Assembly (NCBI GenBank): GCA_029990175.1
Contig: JARKIP010000053.1
Span: 19,176,001 to 19,240,000 of the forward strand
DNA length: 64,000 bases
Reading direction: 5' to 3'
Origin: Petunia secreta
Lineage: Eukaryota > Streptophyta > Magnoliopsida > Solanales > Solanaceae
The translations under genes and the position numbers were made by a program. The notes under the pieces were generated by a model that searched no databases, was not told the origin of the DNA, and saw nothing but the letters and a program-made list of their open reading frames with translations. Below are positions 21,833 through 34,265 of the stretch, in pieces (position 1 is the first letter of the stretch; the number at the start of each line of letters is the position of its first letter).

Positions 21833-22494
21833 TTAAGCACAAGGACAAACTGTACAACTATCAACGATATTGCTAACTCTATTACTATCAACAGACAGAA
21901 TTCTTTTGAGCACATTTGTGAACACATGTCCAAGCCTCTTGTGCCACAATCCAACTTCTTGATCATTGATCTGAGCAGCTAAGCTATGTGCTTCCAGTTT
22001 GTCATCACCTTGTTGCTGCATCAGATAAAGTCCATTTTTCTCTTTACCAATCAGCCTCACCTTCCCATTGCAGAGATCTTGGAATACATAAAAGTGTGGG
22101 AAAAAGGTGACTGAGCAACCAAGCTCTTTGGTAACTTGAGACATTGATAGTAAGTTGTACTTAAATTGGGGCAGATGAAACACATTGGCTAGCACATTAT
22201 CCCCTGCTATGTTGCTAGAACCAGTATGTGTTACACTTATTGTGTCTCCATTAGGTAAAAAAGCCTTTTTTGGATTTACAGCTTGTACAGAAGTTCTATC
22301 TAATAATGAAACATCTGAGACCATATGATTGGTGGCTCCAGTATCAATAATCCATTCTTTGAACCATTAGATACAAGTAGAGCACTGCTAATACCTGCAA
22401 TGTTGGCTGCTGACATTGAATTGTTATTGTTGTTACTTCCCAGCATCTGTAAGATTCGTGTAAACTGTTTTGGTGTAAAAGTGCAACCTCCCAA
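21833..22494 (-). pseudogene. Copia protease and pre-integrase
   Basis: On the minus strand near 22365-22325 the text EWIIDTGATNHMVSDVSLL contains the DTG active site of the copia protease, preceded by a stop. The frame 22324-21833 continues FLPNGDTISVTHTGS, VFHLPQFKYNLLSMSQVTK and LWHKRLGHVFTNVLKRI, the GAG-pre-integrase His motif. The 22494-22300 frame is the offset gag C-terminal part with an Asn run (caa/aac repeat). Confidence 0.9.
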
Positions 22495-22606
22495 CTGTGT
22501 TATTGGTCAGCAGGTTAATAGGAGATATCATCTTGCCCATCAGAGTGAACATTGTATGCTGAACCATTATTTGCATTTCTCTTCTTGAAATCTGGAGGAT
22601 ATTCAT

Positions 22607-23495
22607 TCAGTTCCAACATCCCTCTCTGGTGTGATTGGTCAATTTCCAGAAATCACAGTACAAATTCTTGACCTGCTTCTTGTATTTGTTGGCTCCATGA
22701 GTTCCTTTAGCCTTGCTGTACATAGCAGCTTGATCCAAACCAGTTATAACAGGTGCAGTTAGATGTGCATCCCTTTTGACTCTCATCACTAATAATCATG
22801 GCATATGCCTGATTGTAGGAAGTGGACTCATGAGCAAGATTTGGCTTCTTGCTTGATGATATGAGTCATTTAAGCCCATAAGGAATTGGTACATTTTTTG
22901 CCTTTGCACATAAGCCTTAAAATCCTTAGACTTGTCATAATCATATCCTGGAGTTGGGACTAGAGCATCAAACTCATCCCATATATCCTTCAGTTTAGAG
23001 AAATACACAGCTACATAATTTGTCCCTTGAGTTAAAGATGCTATTTCTTTATGCAAGTTGAAGGTTCTTGAGTCATTCACTTTGTCAAACCTTTCTTTCA
23101 GATCCTCCCAAACAATATGAGCATTTGAAGCATAAACAATTCCACCAAGTAATGTGTTTGAAACATAATTCATCAACCAAGACAGTACTATAGCATTGCA
23201 CCTCTCCCATTAAGTCCATAGACCTTCTTCATACATTTTTTTTCTTACCTGATCCATCAACTAACCCTAATTTATTTCATCCTAGTAGAGTAATCCTCAT
23301 GGATCTGCTCCACAGTGAGTAATTCTCACTCCCAAACAATTGTACAGAAATTAAAGAAATGCCACTAATATCATTGGATTGTAGATATAATAGGTGATTG
23401 TGATCCAAAACAGGAACCCCACGCCCAAGAACATTGTTATTCAAAGCCATTGAACGGTGCAGAAACCTAGTTCTTGAATTACTTTCAATTATCAC
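22607..23495 (-). pseudogene. Copia gag
   Basis: Frame 23495-23277 contains SVQLFGSENYSLWSRSMRIT followed by LLG, the N-terminal signature of copia gag. Frame 23176-22796 holds VWEDLKERFDKVNDSRTFNL and LKDIWDEFDALVP (UBN2-type gag core). Frame 22789-22607 holds CDFWKLTNHTREGC, a CCHC zinc knuckle in which the second Cys is Trp. Frameshifts separate the three parts. Confidence 0.92.
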
Positions 23496-23594
23496 GATTC
23501 AATCGTAAAGAAAGAAAACACAAAACAGAAATGCAGTTAGTGCAGATTTACCAGAATCAAGGCTCAGTTCCAGATCTTCTTGACCTGCTTATCT

Positions 23595-23606
23595 GCTCTG
23601 ATACCA
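23595..23606 (-). other. Primer-binding site of the copia element
   Basis: Minus strand TGGTATCAGAGC directly touching the 5' LTR. Complementary to initiator-Met tRNA. Confidence 0.92.
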
Positions 23607-23853
23607 TGTTGTTAATTGGGAATTAGATGATGAAATAGGGTTGAGAGAGAGAGAGAAGAGAGTGATGAGAAGAATCTGTATTGATTCATTAAGCGCAGAT
23701 AAGCCTTAGAGGCTTTATATACACGCGGGGTAGTTAGGAAGGGGATTAACAGAATTTTAAAACCTAACTACTTCTGTTAACTAACTTCTCGACATGGAAA
23801 AATTACTAATTTGCCCTTATTACACTAATCTGCTAATTACAGCTTGCTTAAGA
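23607..23853 (-). repeat. 5' LTR of the copia element
   Basis: Nearly identical to 18898-19147, with the same TATA-like run. Right flank TATTT is the target duplication. Confidence 0.93.
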
Positions 23854-23858
23854 TATTT

Positions 23859-24923
23859 GTCTGATTGCAAGAATTTTGAAATATTTGGTTATAAATCTCT
23901 ATAACATTTATATGGTTTTTAATCCTTCTTATTAAAGATATATATGAAGGTTAATTTAAGATATAATTAAAATGTTTTTATATTTATAATATTGGGAACG
24001 GACTAAATCTTACCAGGCCAACCACCATATGGTCCAGTGCTCTTTCTTTGTAATGCTCTTAGATCAAAGAAAGCATTTAAGAATTTAATTTTGTTTATAA
24101 TATTGCAATTTTAATACAATGGAAAATATTAAGATAATATGTTAAGAATTAGTTTACATGAAGATAATATTGTTTTAATTCTTAATATAGAAAAAGTTTG
24201 TGTTTGTATCAAACAACAATTAATTTTCAAAACTTAGATTATCGAGCATCCAACAGAACAATCTCACGAGAACGAAGAGCAACAATAGACAGACTATATC
24301 TGTTGAGAAATCAAGCCACCACGTTTTCTGTACAGGCCTTCTGGTGGTCCAAGTGTCGAAGACAAAGTACTCGACAATGGAATCCTGCATCAAGTTATTA
24401 GCAGTACTGTCAGCTTATAAGATAAAGTTATCATAGAGTACGAGGCCCATGACTTGTCCCAATCAAATGTTTAGACATCTATGAAGCATTTGTTTGAGTC
24501 GATCATTTCGATGATTGAACTGAAGTCGAATGATAGAAATAGAAGACCTCTACCGCACCACATGAATCCTCTTAGATATCATGTCTTCACTTTTAAGTTC
24601 AATGCATATTAGTTATGATACCACATAAATAAAAATATATGAGCATATAATAGATATATACAAATAATACTTAGTAATTATGAAACTATAATATATTAAA
24701 AGTTTATATTATTACCAACTAGTAAATATCACGTATACACTTTTTTTTATCGTGTTTTATCTTTAATTATATCTGTCTCTATTCCAATGAAATGTAGATC
24801 CATTGCAATGACTTTCTTCTATGTAATTTTAGGCCTAGCTCGTCTCCTCTACCACCTTAACCCTCCATAGTTTAATTTCATACCTCCAGACCAGTACATC
24901 AGCAGATTGAAGCAGAACATGAC
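23859..24923. other. AT-rich intergenic DNA
   Basis: No domain or repeat recognised. The less AT-rich stretch 24235-24480 has an open frame of 67 codons (24198-24401, +) without any recognisable features. Confidence 0.45.
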
Positions 24924-24926
24924 TAA

Positions 24927-25704
24927 TAGCCTGTTTGGGATTGTTGCCAAAAACTGCTTATTTTGAGAAGTACTTTTGGCATAAGTACTTTTGGATAATA
25001 AGCAGTTTGTGTTTGGACAACTCATTGGAGAAGTACTTTTGATAAATAATTTGTGTTTGATTAATCATTACGAAAAGTACTTTTCAGTGTCAAATTACGA
25101 AAAGGACATCCAAGTTCATTTTACATTTGGATTAATAAAAAAAATTGAATATTTATCATAAAAAACTATAATTAGAAATTTATTTAGTTAAATGTAAAAT
25201 ATAACGTAAAAGATATAAATTTAAGCTATTGAACAACATAAAATATAGTTAAATCAAAGTGATAACGGAATTAGGAATTTCTAGTAATCACTTACTTTTA
25301 AAAGATGATTTAAAGAGTAGGACATCCTATATACGCTTGATAGTATTACCTAAAAATAATAATTAGTCCTAGAGGAAGAAGATTTGTAAAAGTACGTAGT
25401 AGAAAAAAATAGAAAAAATAAAAATATAATTGTATTTTGAGAGAGATATGGTTAATATAAGGAATAATATGGTAAATATGAATTCTTGGTAAGGATATTT
25501 CAGTCTTGAAAAAATTAATAAACTGCTTCTGCTTCTTGGAAGAAGCAGATATTTGTAGCTTCTTCCCAACAGCAGAAATACTACTTCTGCTTCTACTTAA
25601 AAGTACTTTTTTTAGTTGCCAAACACCTCAAAATTCCAAAAAAAGTACTTTTATTGAAAAAAAAAAATATTTTTGGCTTTGGAAAAGCAATGCCAAACAG
25701 GCTA
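24927..25704. mobile_element. PIF/Harbinger-like MITE 2
   Basis: Inverted ends tagcctgtttgggattg (left) and caatgccaaacaggcta (right), one mismatch. TAA is duplicated on both sides (24924-24926 and 25705-25707). The body repeats gaagtactttt-type words near both ends in opposite orientation. No transposase frame. The length, 778 bases, is long for a MITE. Confidence 0.78.
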
Positions 25705-25707
25705 TAA

Positions 25708-28515
25708 GCTATCTCAAACGAAATTCTATCATTGTATCTTCAATCTTAGCTTCTTGTCCCCGTGTCGCAACAGTTTTAACTTAGTAGGTCGTTTAATGTA
25801 AGATGTTATCATGCAACATAAATGGATAAAGCAAATTAAATAGTTAATCAACTAAGATCGAGAAACCACCTTTTCTTCGATGCAATTGTTTAAAAGGTGC
25901 TTTTAATCACGTTCCTCCAAAAAAATCTTAAAGACAATAGTCGTCGTGAGGCTCAACAGATCGAGTTGGTGCCTAATGTCAAACTTCGATGAAGAGCCCT
26001 ATGTATTTATTTTTTTTTTAAATTTTAAGAAATATTTTTATTTGGTGATTATTTACTCAAATCTTTATTACCTTCATTATCTAATTTGAAGTTGCAAATA
26101 ACATAAATTGTATTAAATTACTGCTCGCAACAAAAATAAAACACCTTGTCCAAATTTTTAGAATCCTCTATGCCTTCCCATTTGCCAATTCTTAAAGTAT
26201 AATTTTTTGTAGAAAAATGTCTTAAGAATTTATCCTAACTTAACTAGATTAATTATTTATTCATCTAAAAAATATTATTCCTTATTTTTCTGGTAAAGAT
26301 TTTTATTCTTTGCTAAATCTTTTTCAACAGCTCATTTTTGGGATTGTATTAAAGTTTAATTTCCTTATCTTTTCTTCTTCTTCTTTTTTTTTTCAACCGA
26401 ATTATATTTTGTAATTGACGTACTTAATTTCTGATATTGTTTATGTCTATTTTTTTACCGAAAGAAGTAAAATTTTTGAAGAAGATAAAGGAGAATAAAA
26501 TAATGCGACGATCACTTTATCAGAAATTATAACCTATACTCTCAGCAATAAGACATCTACCTTTACACATGTTCCAAGAAGGTACTACTTACCATTACCC
26601 AAAAGACTATTAGCATAAAACAAAGGAGTTTATTTTGATGGATTATTAAGAAGATATATACTTTTATACTTAAAATATCCAAAATTTATAATCAAAAGAT
26701 ACAAATAATAGTAAAAAATGGGGGTCCCCTCAAAAATTGGCCCCAAGCGATTGCTTCATTTGTCTTATGGTCCAGGCGGCAATGCAGTCATGCAAATGGT
26801 TTTTAGTCATAAATATGAAAGTGTTTTTTTTTTTTCCTAATTTCCCCTGCGACAGCAACAAGATCATGATCGGAGTCATACATGAGTGTCATGTTGAAGA
26901 TACAACTGTATAAATATAAACTCGTTTGTAACTTAAATTAACTTTTAGATTAAAATGGACACACCATTCAACAAACGTTTGGTGAATCCTATAAAGTAAT
27001 TAAATTAATAGTAACTACGTAGGAGTACAACATATCTATTCTGAGTATGATTTCTTATGATATGGCCAAACAATTGGAAAATCATAATATAAAATGTAAA
27101 ACAGTACTGGAGTTTCCGTTAGAACCTTTACACTGGATTCCCTTGAAAACTATCAAGAGAAAATATATATTGATCAACAGACGAATAAAATTAAAAAAAA
27201 AAAAAATTGTTACCATATCTTAGTCTGAACTAGTCATTCGTCTTAGAACTTTTCCTGACATACTTGAAATATTAACATAGGAATATTTTTGCCATATAAA
27301 ATTTTAGAAAAAGATGAAAGTCTTGACAAGGCTAAAGCCAAGGGAATGGGATACTGATTCTATCAAAATTCCCATCTTTTTTTGTTCCATTGTTTGAGCA
27401 GGTTTCCATTCAAGGAGGTAGTATTACGGATTCTGTTAGGTAATGGTTTGGATAACAATCCTTGACTGTAGACCCACTCCAATTTACGTGTTTGGTTCAA
27501 TTGTATTGGTCAGCTTTGATAATTGAAGCACGATTCTTTAGTTATCACATCCTTTACTTTTGACCTGTTCTTTCTCTCTTCCTTTCATCTACTGCGTTCT
27601 CTGTAGTAATATTTCAACTTCGGCTGTGGTTGTACTTGATGCAAATTCAAATTAAATGAATGAAATATTGGGTGATTTGCGTAAGTAGGACATTTCAGTA
27701 TCACAATTCTGGCACCGTCAAGAACTGTTTTGGAAAAGTATCTCCGACGGCCACACGCAGAATATGGAAGCAAAATCCTGATGAGATCGCACGACTTTTC
27801 AAAAGAATTTTCATCCGGATAGTCTTGCCACAAATCATGGCGAGTCTTGGCGATTTGTCATAATTTTTTATGAATGATCTCGCCACAAGTCATGACGTTC
27901 GTCAGGATTACTACAAAATATGCACTAAAATCTTGGGTACGCCATGACTTATCTGAAAAACTCGTTAACATATTTATTTTGTTCAAACTTAATCCAAATC
28001 AACTCCAATGTGATACACACTTTGTCAAGCATAATCTGGAGCTGGAATCTTACAACATTATCAAGATCAACCAATAATGGTGGACTATAATTTTCTCCAT
28101 TTAAATCACTGTAATAACTGTTATTTTTCATGAAAAAATGAGTAGAAAGAGGATGAAGAAACAGAAGAAGTGAAGCATGAGAGAAGAAGTTCTTGTGGAG
28201 ATCTTAAAAATAATTTAGTTAATATGGTTAATTACTGTCCAAATGGCCACCCAGGTAGATTTAGCCAGGGGAAATGAAATGGTATAAACCCACATTAGCT
28301 TTTTTTTCACAAAAAATAGTCAGCAGATCTATAATATACATAAGATTTATGTAAATTATATATATCCCATATATAATATATGTATGATCTATGTATAATG
28401 GCTATTAAATAAAAAAAAAATTACGTGGCATTTAGAAGAATCCTTAACAAAAAATAGACATATTTTTCTTTTATTATGATTTATAGACATTTAACCTTAT
28501 GTCTTTTACTTAGTA
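25708..28515. other. AT-rich intergenic DNA
   Basis: No supported gene. Near 27775-27960 the words gccacaaatcatggcg, gccacaagtcatgacg and gccatgactta recur, a possible short degenerate repeat. The phrase around 26725-26790 (ggccccaagcgattgcttc) resembles a dispersed plant repeat I cannot name. Confidence 0.4.
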
Positions 28516-28615
28516 TAGCCTTCATTTTTGCTGAACATTTCCCCTTTACGTGCCTATTTTAGTGGAAGCCTTCATTTTTGCTGAACACTTCCCCTTTACG
28601 TGCCTATTTTAGTGA
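28516..28615 (+). repeat. 50-bp tandem duplication
   Basis: Two near-identical units (gccttcatttttgctgaaca ... ccctttacgtgcctatttta) with a period of 50; one C/T difference in the core. Confidence 0.93.
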
Positions 28616-28675
28616 AATCGAATAAGTCATGACAATTATCTTTAGATGTAATATCAGCTCATTAATTAAAGATAT

Positions 28676-28721
28676 TTACTAAATATTTCACACTATAATT
28701 ACTAAATATTTCACACTATAA
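28676..28721 (+). repeat. 23-bp tandem duplication
   Basis: The unit ttactaaatatttcacactataa occurs twice in direct succession without a mismatch. Confidence 0.95.
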
Positions 28722-28769
28722 TTCTAACTTACTCGGGCATCTTTTTATTGTATTGCACACGTGCATGCC

Positions 28770-28910
28770 ATATATATGTGACTTTGTTATTTACCCATGT
28801 ATATTTGATACATATTTTACTGATACAATATGCATATCATTTATATGTGACTTGTTTTTTACCCATGTATATTTGGTACATATTTTTACTGATCCAATAT
28901 GCTTATAGTG
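28770..28910 (+). repeat. About 68-bp tandem duplication
   Basis: The unit atatgtgact...acccatgtatatttg(a/g)tacat...gat(a/c)caatatgc recurs with a period of about 68, with several differences. It is the third tandem duplication within 400 bases. Confidence 0.85.
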
Positions 28911-29689
28911 ATGTTTATATTCAATATACTATGTCTTTTTTTCTTATTAATGATATAATGCATATTGTTAGTATACGGAAGTCACAATTAGTATATTGCA
29001 AGTGCGTATCAAATATACATAGGTAATTGGTAATATATTCTATATTATTGATGAATACCATCAGCCTTAAGATTGATGAATTTGTAGTCATCAACCCAAT
29101 CGCCACCGTATTGAAGCAGCACTTTTATTGGAGTCATACCTGTTGGAGAAGAAAAATTATAATCTAAGATTGATATTTGAATAATATTCCATAGGTAAGT
29201 GAATGAATATGTACCTATTTCAGTTTGTTTCCGCTAAGCTATAGAGCACAAGGATAAGTTGATGGTGAACTTTTTCAATGAATATCTTAGAGATACAAAG
29301 CAGTAAATAAGAACTGAATGGGAAGTAATTGCCTTATTATCATGATACAATAGTGAATATATAATAGGCATAAAAATAGGATTTTTATTGCACTTGGGAT
29401 TCCATAATTAAAGCTATTTTGTTAAGAGTAACGATTTGCACGCTACTTTTTAGGAAAAAATTCAGCCTAAACATATTTCCACAAGGTAAGATTTGGCTAG
29501 CATTTGTTCAACGGTCTCAATGTCTATTCCAAAGTAAGGCCACACTTGCTTTTGGTTATTTATCAAAAAATTTCACTATGTGCCCTTTAAAGTGATTGGT
29601 TTTGAGATTTTCCCCCGTTTAACAATGTTTTAGCAGTATACTCTTTTATGGTTTGGAGTCAACACTTCAAGTTACCGATTTGCAAGTGT
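28911..29689. other. AT-rich intergenic DNA
   Basis: No coding region or recognised repeat. Confidence 0.4.
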
Positions 29690-29995
29690 TTTCTTTTAGG
29701 AAGAGGCAAAGTGGCAAGTGTTGCCTACGCAATACTTCAAGTTATCTAGAGAATGCAGGAAGGGATTGGAAGGGGCAACTGCTGCCTATGCAATAATTTT
29801 AGAAGAGATGTGAGATTCAAGGGCAAGTGTTGCCTAAGAAAGATAGATCAAAAGTAACTGCTGCTTTTAGGCAGTGCTTACGACTAGTATGCAAAACTTT
29901 CTCTAAGAGAATGTGAGATTTAAGAGGCTTCAAGGGGCAAGTGTTGTCTAAGAAAGATGGTTCAGAGACAAGTGTTGGCTCAGAAGCATAAGATT
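29690..29995 (+). repeat. Degenerate repeats of gcaagtgttgcctaag
   Basis: The phrase (g)gcaa(g/c)(t/g)(g/c)tgcct recurs at about 29711, 29774, 29822, 29936 and a changed form at 29969. Gaagagatgtgag and gaatgtgagatt-type words lie between. The copies are too diverged to define a unit. Confidence 0.6.
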
Positions 29996-30663
29996 CATAG
30001 AATTATTTTCGTCAAGAATTTATTCATTAAACTTAACGGTGGTATTTTTGCAAACCACTGTTATATGGGGCAAAAAGGCAAACTATTGGTTATGGTCTCA
30101 TATTTGTGTAAATAAGCTCCAATAAATGGGTTCGTGATGGGTCATTTGACAATTACACTTGGGATGTTTACACAAATAGATAACAGTAGGCACTCGTGTT
30201 ACAACAAATCGATATACTATCTGTCTTAAAAAAATAACAACACATGTTTTTCTATCTTCTCCTTCATAAATACCCTAGCTGTCACTATCTCATTACACTA
30301 TTGCCCCTTCGCCCAACCAAGCAGCCACCAAAATTATTATTTTAAAAGATGGTCTAAAAAAACAAGGAAATAAACATAAAGATTACATACACTTGTAGAT
30401 ACAAAGAAATACTAAAAAAAAAAATAGATGTAGATAAATAGAAATACATATAAATACAAAGATATACAAAGAATATATGTAAATACAAAGATAATTAAAA
30501 ACATGAGGTACAAGATATACAACTAAATACATGTTGATACAAAGACATACAAAGAAATAAACTCGTAGATACATATAAATACAAAGACATACAAAAAATA
30601 CACTTATAGATACATAAAAATATAAATGTATGTATGTATGTGTGTGTGTATGTCTATATATAT
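29996..30663. other. AT-rich DNA with tacaaagaca words
   Basis: Between about 30385 and 30620 the word (a/g)tacaaaga(c/t)ata recurs many times at irregular spacing, giving Tyr/Ile/Phe-rich spurious frames. A (gtat)n/(gt)n run closes at 30650. No gene seen. Confidence 0.5.
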
Positions 30664-31149
30664 TGTTTGTGCCTAAAATTTGCCTCCTAGGTTAAACAAT
30701 TAGATTTGTAGAAGGGTCACAAGCAATACGGTAAAATACGAGGAAAAGTAAATAAAAGCTGATAAATAAATGATTGACTGGAAAAGTAAGTAGTCGGATT
30801 TCTTGAGAATAGTTGGATTCGGTGTGAATCGCTTTCTTGTACAATACAATGTAAGGAATGGTATTTATAGCTATGATTTACCCAGTCCTAATTACGCTAA
30901 AATACAAAGCTAATAAGGTCGTGGGCTTGTTTACTCAAGGCGGTGGTATATACTAACCCTAACTAGGAGACTGTAGACCCTAAGGCGGCGAGAAGTATGC
31001 CTTACATCCCAGGGCCCGTGCCTGCTGAGAGGCCGCAGCTTGGGAGCATGCATGTATCCTCTGCGCCCGATGACTTGTAGATTAAGTCTAGTCTTCACCA
31101 GCTGGACTCGTATCCCTATAACCATAGGTGGCGTACTTTTACTTACACA
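30664..31149 (-). repeat. Tat-type LTR, minus strand (3' LTR)
   Basis: It begins tgtttgtgcctaaaat and ends cttacaca in + coordinates, the reverse of the TGTGTGGGC family. A TATA-box complement (tatttata, 30862-30869) is kept. Right of it lies family 3' internal sequence (compare 230-289), left of it (TA/GT)-rich host DNA. It is the 3' LTR of a minus-strand element. Confidence 0.85.
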
Positions 31150-33308
31150 GTCAGTGCATCCGCTTGTTGAGTGCTGACGTAAGCAGTTAGGAAGTAAAAG
31201 AGGCATACAGAAAAAGAAGTGTGAATGGATATCTCATCGACTTCTTGAAACTCGCATCTCTTTGACCGAGACAGACGCCTAATTCCTTCTGGAATCCCAT
31301 GCATTCTCATTTGATCGGTTGTTGTCGATTCCATACACCTTTCCCATAACTGCTTTTTACTATGCCAAATCATTTTATATCTCCAGGCCATAATTAAGTT
31401 GACTGTTTCGTGCTCCATTCTTATCTCATCCCCCCTATAAAAGAGGTTTTATAGTAGATGAAAATCACAAACTTCTTCAAAAAATATACTATCCTTCATT
31501 AAACTTCCTCATAAAAGAATAAGTACTTATTTCCTTCAAAATATTTCCCTTTGATCCTGGTTTGATATTCCTAGAAAAACTTCTTTATTCGGCTTGGATG
31601 GTGTTTGAGGAAACTGAGAGCAAAGAAACTTCCATAGTTAGCCTTTTTTGTTCTTCAATTCATGAGAAAGTGAATGAAGTCCCTCGAGTCATGAAGTTTA
31701 ATCGGGATTCTAATGACGTTCCCTGGAATGTCTTCTTTATGGCATGTGCACTGATTATGATGGTGCACTTGTTTTCTAATGCAACAATTGTTGTGATATT
31801 TCTCTTGTCATGCGGGATCAGGATACTTAGCCCTTTCAACTGTCATGAGGCTTCTCCTCTAGGATGCCTTCGTGTACTGGTGGCTTCTTTGATGGTGTCG
31901 GGTTGATGCTTCAATGCTTGGCTCCTTTCCTTTACTGGCAAAGGGATTCAGCCTTACACCATTAGCAGATTAAGGAGTCTCCAAGCTCTAAGTCTGTTTT
32001 TGGCTCAAGGTTATCTACTTGTTCGGTTGGTTCGGTTGGATTTCTATCGTGATGCCTCTTCGGACGCTGGCCGTGGACTGCCTTGGGGAGGAACTCCTCT
32101 CTGGCATAGGTTTCGAGCTCAAGCCCACTCATCTTTAATGAGCTCCTAATTGTGCGTGAAGATCACCGGGGTTGTCCACTCCTGTTTGACCAGTAGAGGT
32201 TGACGCGGATCTTCGAGCTCTTTCGTCATGATGAGAGAAGGGCTCGCCTGTGCTCAGACGCTTCTATAGTCCTTTGTCCTGGACGAAATGTAGTAATTCA
32301 TGCACGGGCATTGGTGGTATCAGTGGTCGCATACTGAAGAATGCTCGGACCGACATATCTCCTGATGGGAGTTTCAGTTTGTACCGAGGTGTTTGGAAAT
32401 TTTATCTTCCGAATGTCAGGGAGTTCTCTGGTACGCTCGCTAAACAGGAGCTACAATTCAAATGAAGGATCTCGGTCGTGCTAAATTCAGAGGAACTTGT
32501 AGTTTTAGCCTTTTGAGACCTTTTAGTTTCTTAAGAACACATGTATCGAACAGTATTGTATTCAAAAGAAGTTTATTGTATATTGTAAGCCTACGAGCCT
32601 TTGATATTAATGAAAGAATGTTCATCAATACTTTGTGCATTCTTGCGTAGTTACTTGTAGTGTAGTCAAGCAGCAGTATTTGGGTGCCTTTCTGGGCGTT
32701 TGTCTTTTATAGACGGATGTGCGCTTGTTGGACGCTGTTTTATGCATCAGTAGGTGATGGCTTGGATTGTGTCTGCGATAGACGACTTAAATTAGGTCAA
32801 CGCTCGTACCCACAAGGGGACATCTTTAGCCCGCTATATGTGACGGGACATTTTTGCGTTCAATCTAGAACTACTGTGCTTGTCCACTCGAGTGCTTAAG
32901 TCTTAAATGGCACGATGCAGACGGGATTCCTCGCCGATATATTGGTGCAAGTGTTGAATTGATAATCTCAATGTATAATAATGCCTGGTGGCTTAACTAG
33001 AAGTGATATAGCTTTAAGCAAGTAGTTTACTCTACTTTTGTAATGAAAAGTGAGTATATTAATTCAACTTAAGTTATGTCGGAGCTATGAATAGTTAGAT
33101 CGCAGATAGATCTGATTGTAAAACTGAGTAAGTAGAATAGTAGTTTTATTGATCAAGAGGGCGTGGAGCCGATAAAAGTTTAGCAAACTTTCACTTAACA
33201 GTGACGGGGCTAAGTGCCTGTCGAGAGTAATATTAATAAAAAAAAAATGAGAAAAGAGAAAATACACGTGTCAAGTATATCGGCCTAGTTGACCTATCAA
33301 GAGTTTCC
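31150..33308 (-). mobile_element. 3' internal region of the minus-strand Tat-type element
   Basis: It lies between the pol remnant (33309-34260) and the 3' LTR. No known domain is visible. The + strand has a 114-codon frame at 31562-31906 and shorter ones at 32250-32465 and 32684-32899. In this superfamily an antisense reading frame often lies here, so these could be remnants of one, but I cannot show homology. The 5' part (31150-31215) is conserved with 230-289. Confidence 0.45.
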
Positions 33309-34265
33309 TTAAGCCAAGTGATAGATGTTCCTTCCGTGTCTTTGGATGCGTTCATATTCCCGATAGCACTGCACCGTCTTTGATGAAGGATTGAATATAG
33401 GGAGGCTCGGAGGTGCTCTCCAAGGATTCTTTGTTCGCTGATGCTGGACCGAGGTGCATGACCTGTGGGCCATTAACCACCCGATGGTACAATTCACCAT
33501 TAATCAGACAATATTGAACTGCCTGCCTTCGCAACTATTTTCTATCTGACCTGTCCTCAGGGAGTATTTCCTTGCCTAAGTACTCAATTAATGCATAACG
33601 CCATTCTGAGATGATCATGTGTTTAGAACTTTGAGGTTTATCAGGTCTGCGTGGGTTAGCTCGATCACCGTAAACAGGCTGGCCAAATTGGTATCTGTAT
33701 CCGCGACCGAACTAGATGGCACATCGGCCTCTGTGCTTTCCTTCCGATGAATAAACTTTCATTGGTTAAATTTTTTCAGAATGGCCCTTATTTAGCTAGG
33801 AATTTCGGCGCGCAAATGTTTTTAACTACGAAGACTTCATTTACCTGATTGACCACCAGCTGGGAACCGCTGTAGAGACTGATATCCCTGGCCTCCAATT
33901 TATAGGCTAATTCAAGAACTTGAATTATGTCTACATATTCTGCCTCGCCGCTGGTAGACAACGGCCATCTTGCAGTCTTACAAAAGATCCTCCCAATTGG
34001 TGTTTTAATCCATAAGTCAAGGTCAGTTCCTTCGTCTACAAGCACTACACCGGTATGGATTACGCACTGCTCGGGGCTGATCATCTCTGCACTCTTCATC
34101 ACCTCCTCAGCCTCTAATGTAATCTCTATGCTGAAATCCTAGCGAAGTCTACCATGACTTCTGATTCGATGGTCGTGCGGTTGATAAATAATATCGTATT
34201 CTCCCAATTCTGCAGCCCATTCTGCTAGCCTTTTTTGAGAGCCCAGGTTTAGACAGAATGGTATG
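33309..34265 (-). pseudogene. Tat-type pol remnant: RNase H domains and integrase start
   Basis: Reading down the minus strand: KRLAEWAAELGEYDIIYQPH (34250-34160) is the end of the first RNase H region. The 34102-33788 frame includes CVIHTGVVLVDEGTDLDLWI, GEAEYVDIIQVLELAYKLEA and ISLYSGSQLVVNQVN, the second (archaeal-type) RNase H that marks the Tat lineage, with the DSQ motif changed to GSQ. The 33534-33352 frame begins RRQAVQYCLINGELYHRVV, the integrase N-terminal entry. Stops and deletions break it. Confidence 0.85.

Larger units (their letters stand above)
18898..23853 (-). mobile_element. Ty1/copia element, minus strand
   Basis: A 4956-bp element flanked by TATTT (18893-18897 and 23854-23858). 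Short LTRs: 18898-19147 and 23607-23853. The primer site (TGGTATCAGAGC, minus strand) touches the 5' LTR. Coding order gag, protease, integrase, reverse transcriptase, RNase H is the copia order. By eye the LTRs differ at about eight bases and two short gaps in 250, so insertion is fairly recent. Yet the coding region holds many frameshifts and stops, so it may have been copied from a defective parent. Confidence 0.93.

Noticed and set aside
26715..26800. Possible conserved dispersed repeat (ggccccaagcgattgcttcat)
   Set aside because: I recall similar phrases in plant genomes but cannot tie it to a family or define ends.
27600..28080. Cluster of short overlapping frames on both strands, possible small gene
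   Set aside because: Frames of 60-82 codons without recognisable motifs and with no start or splice support.
31562..31906. 114-codon + strand frame as a membrane protein gene
   Set aside because: It has hydrophobic stretches but lies inside the 3' internal region of a decayed minus-strand element. It could be an antisense frame remnant, yet nothing supports a host gene.
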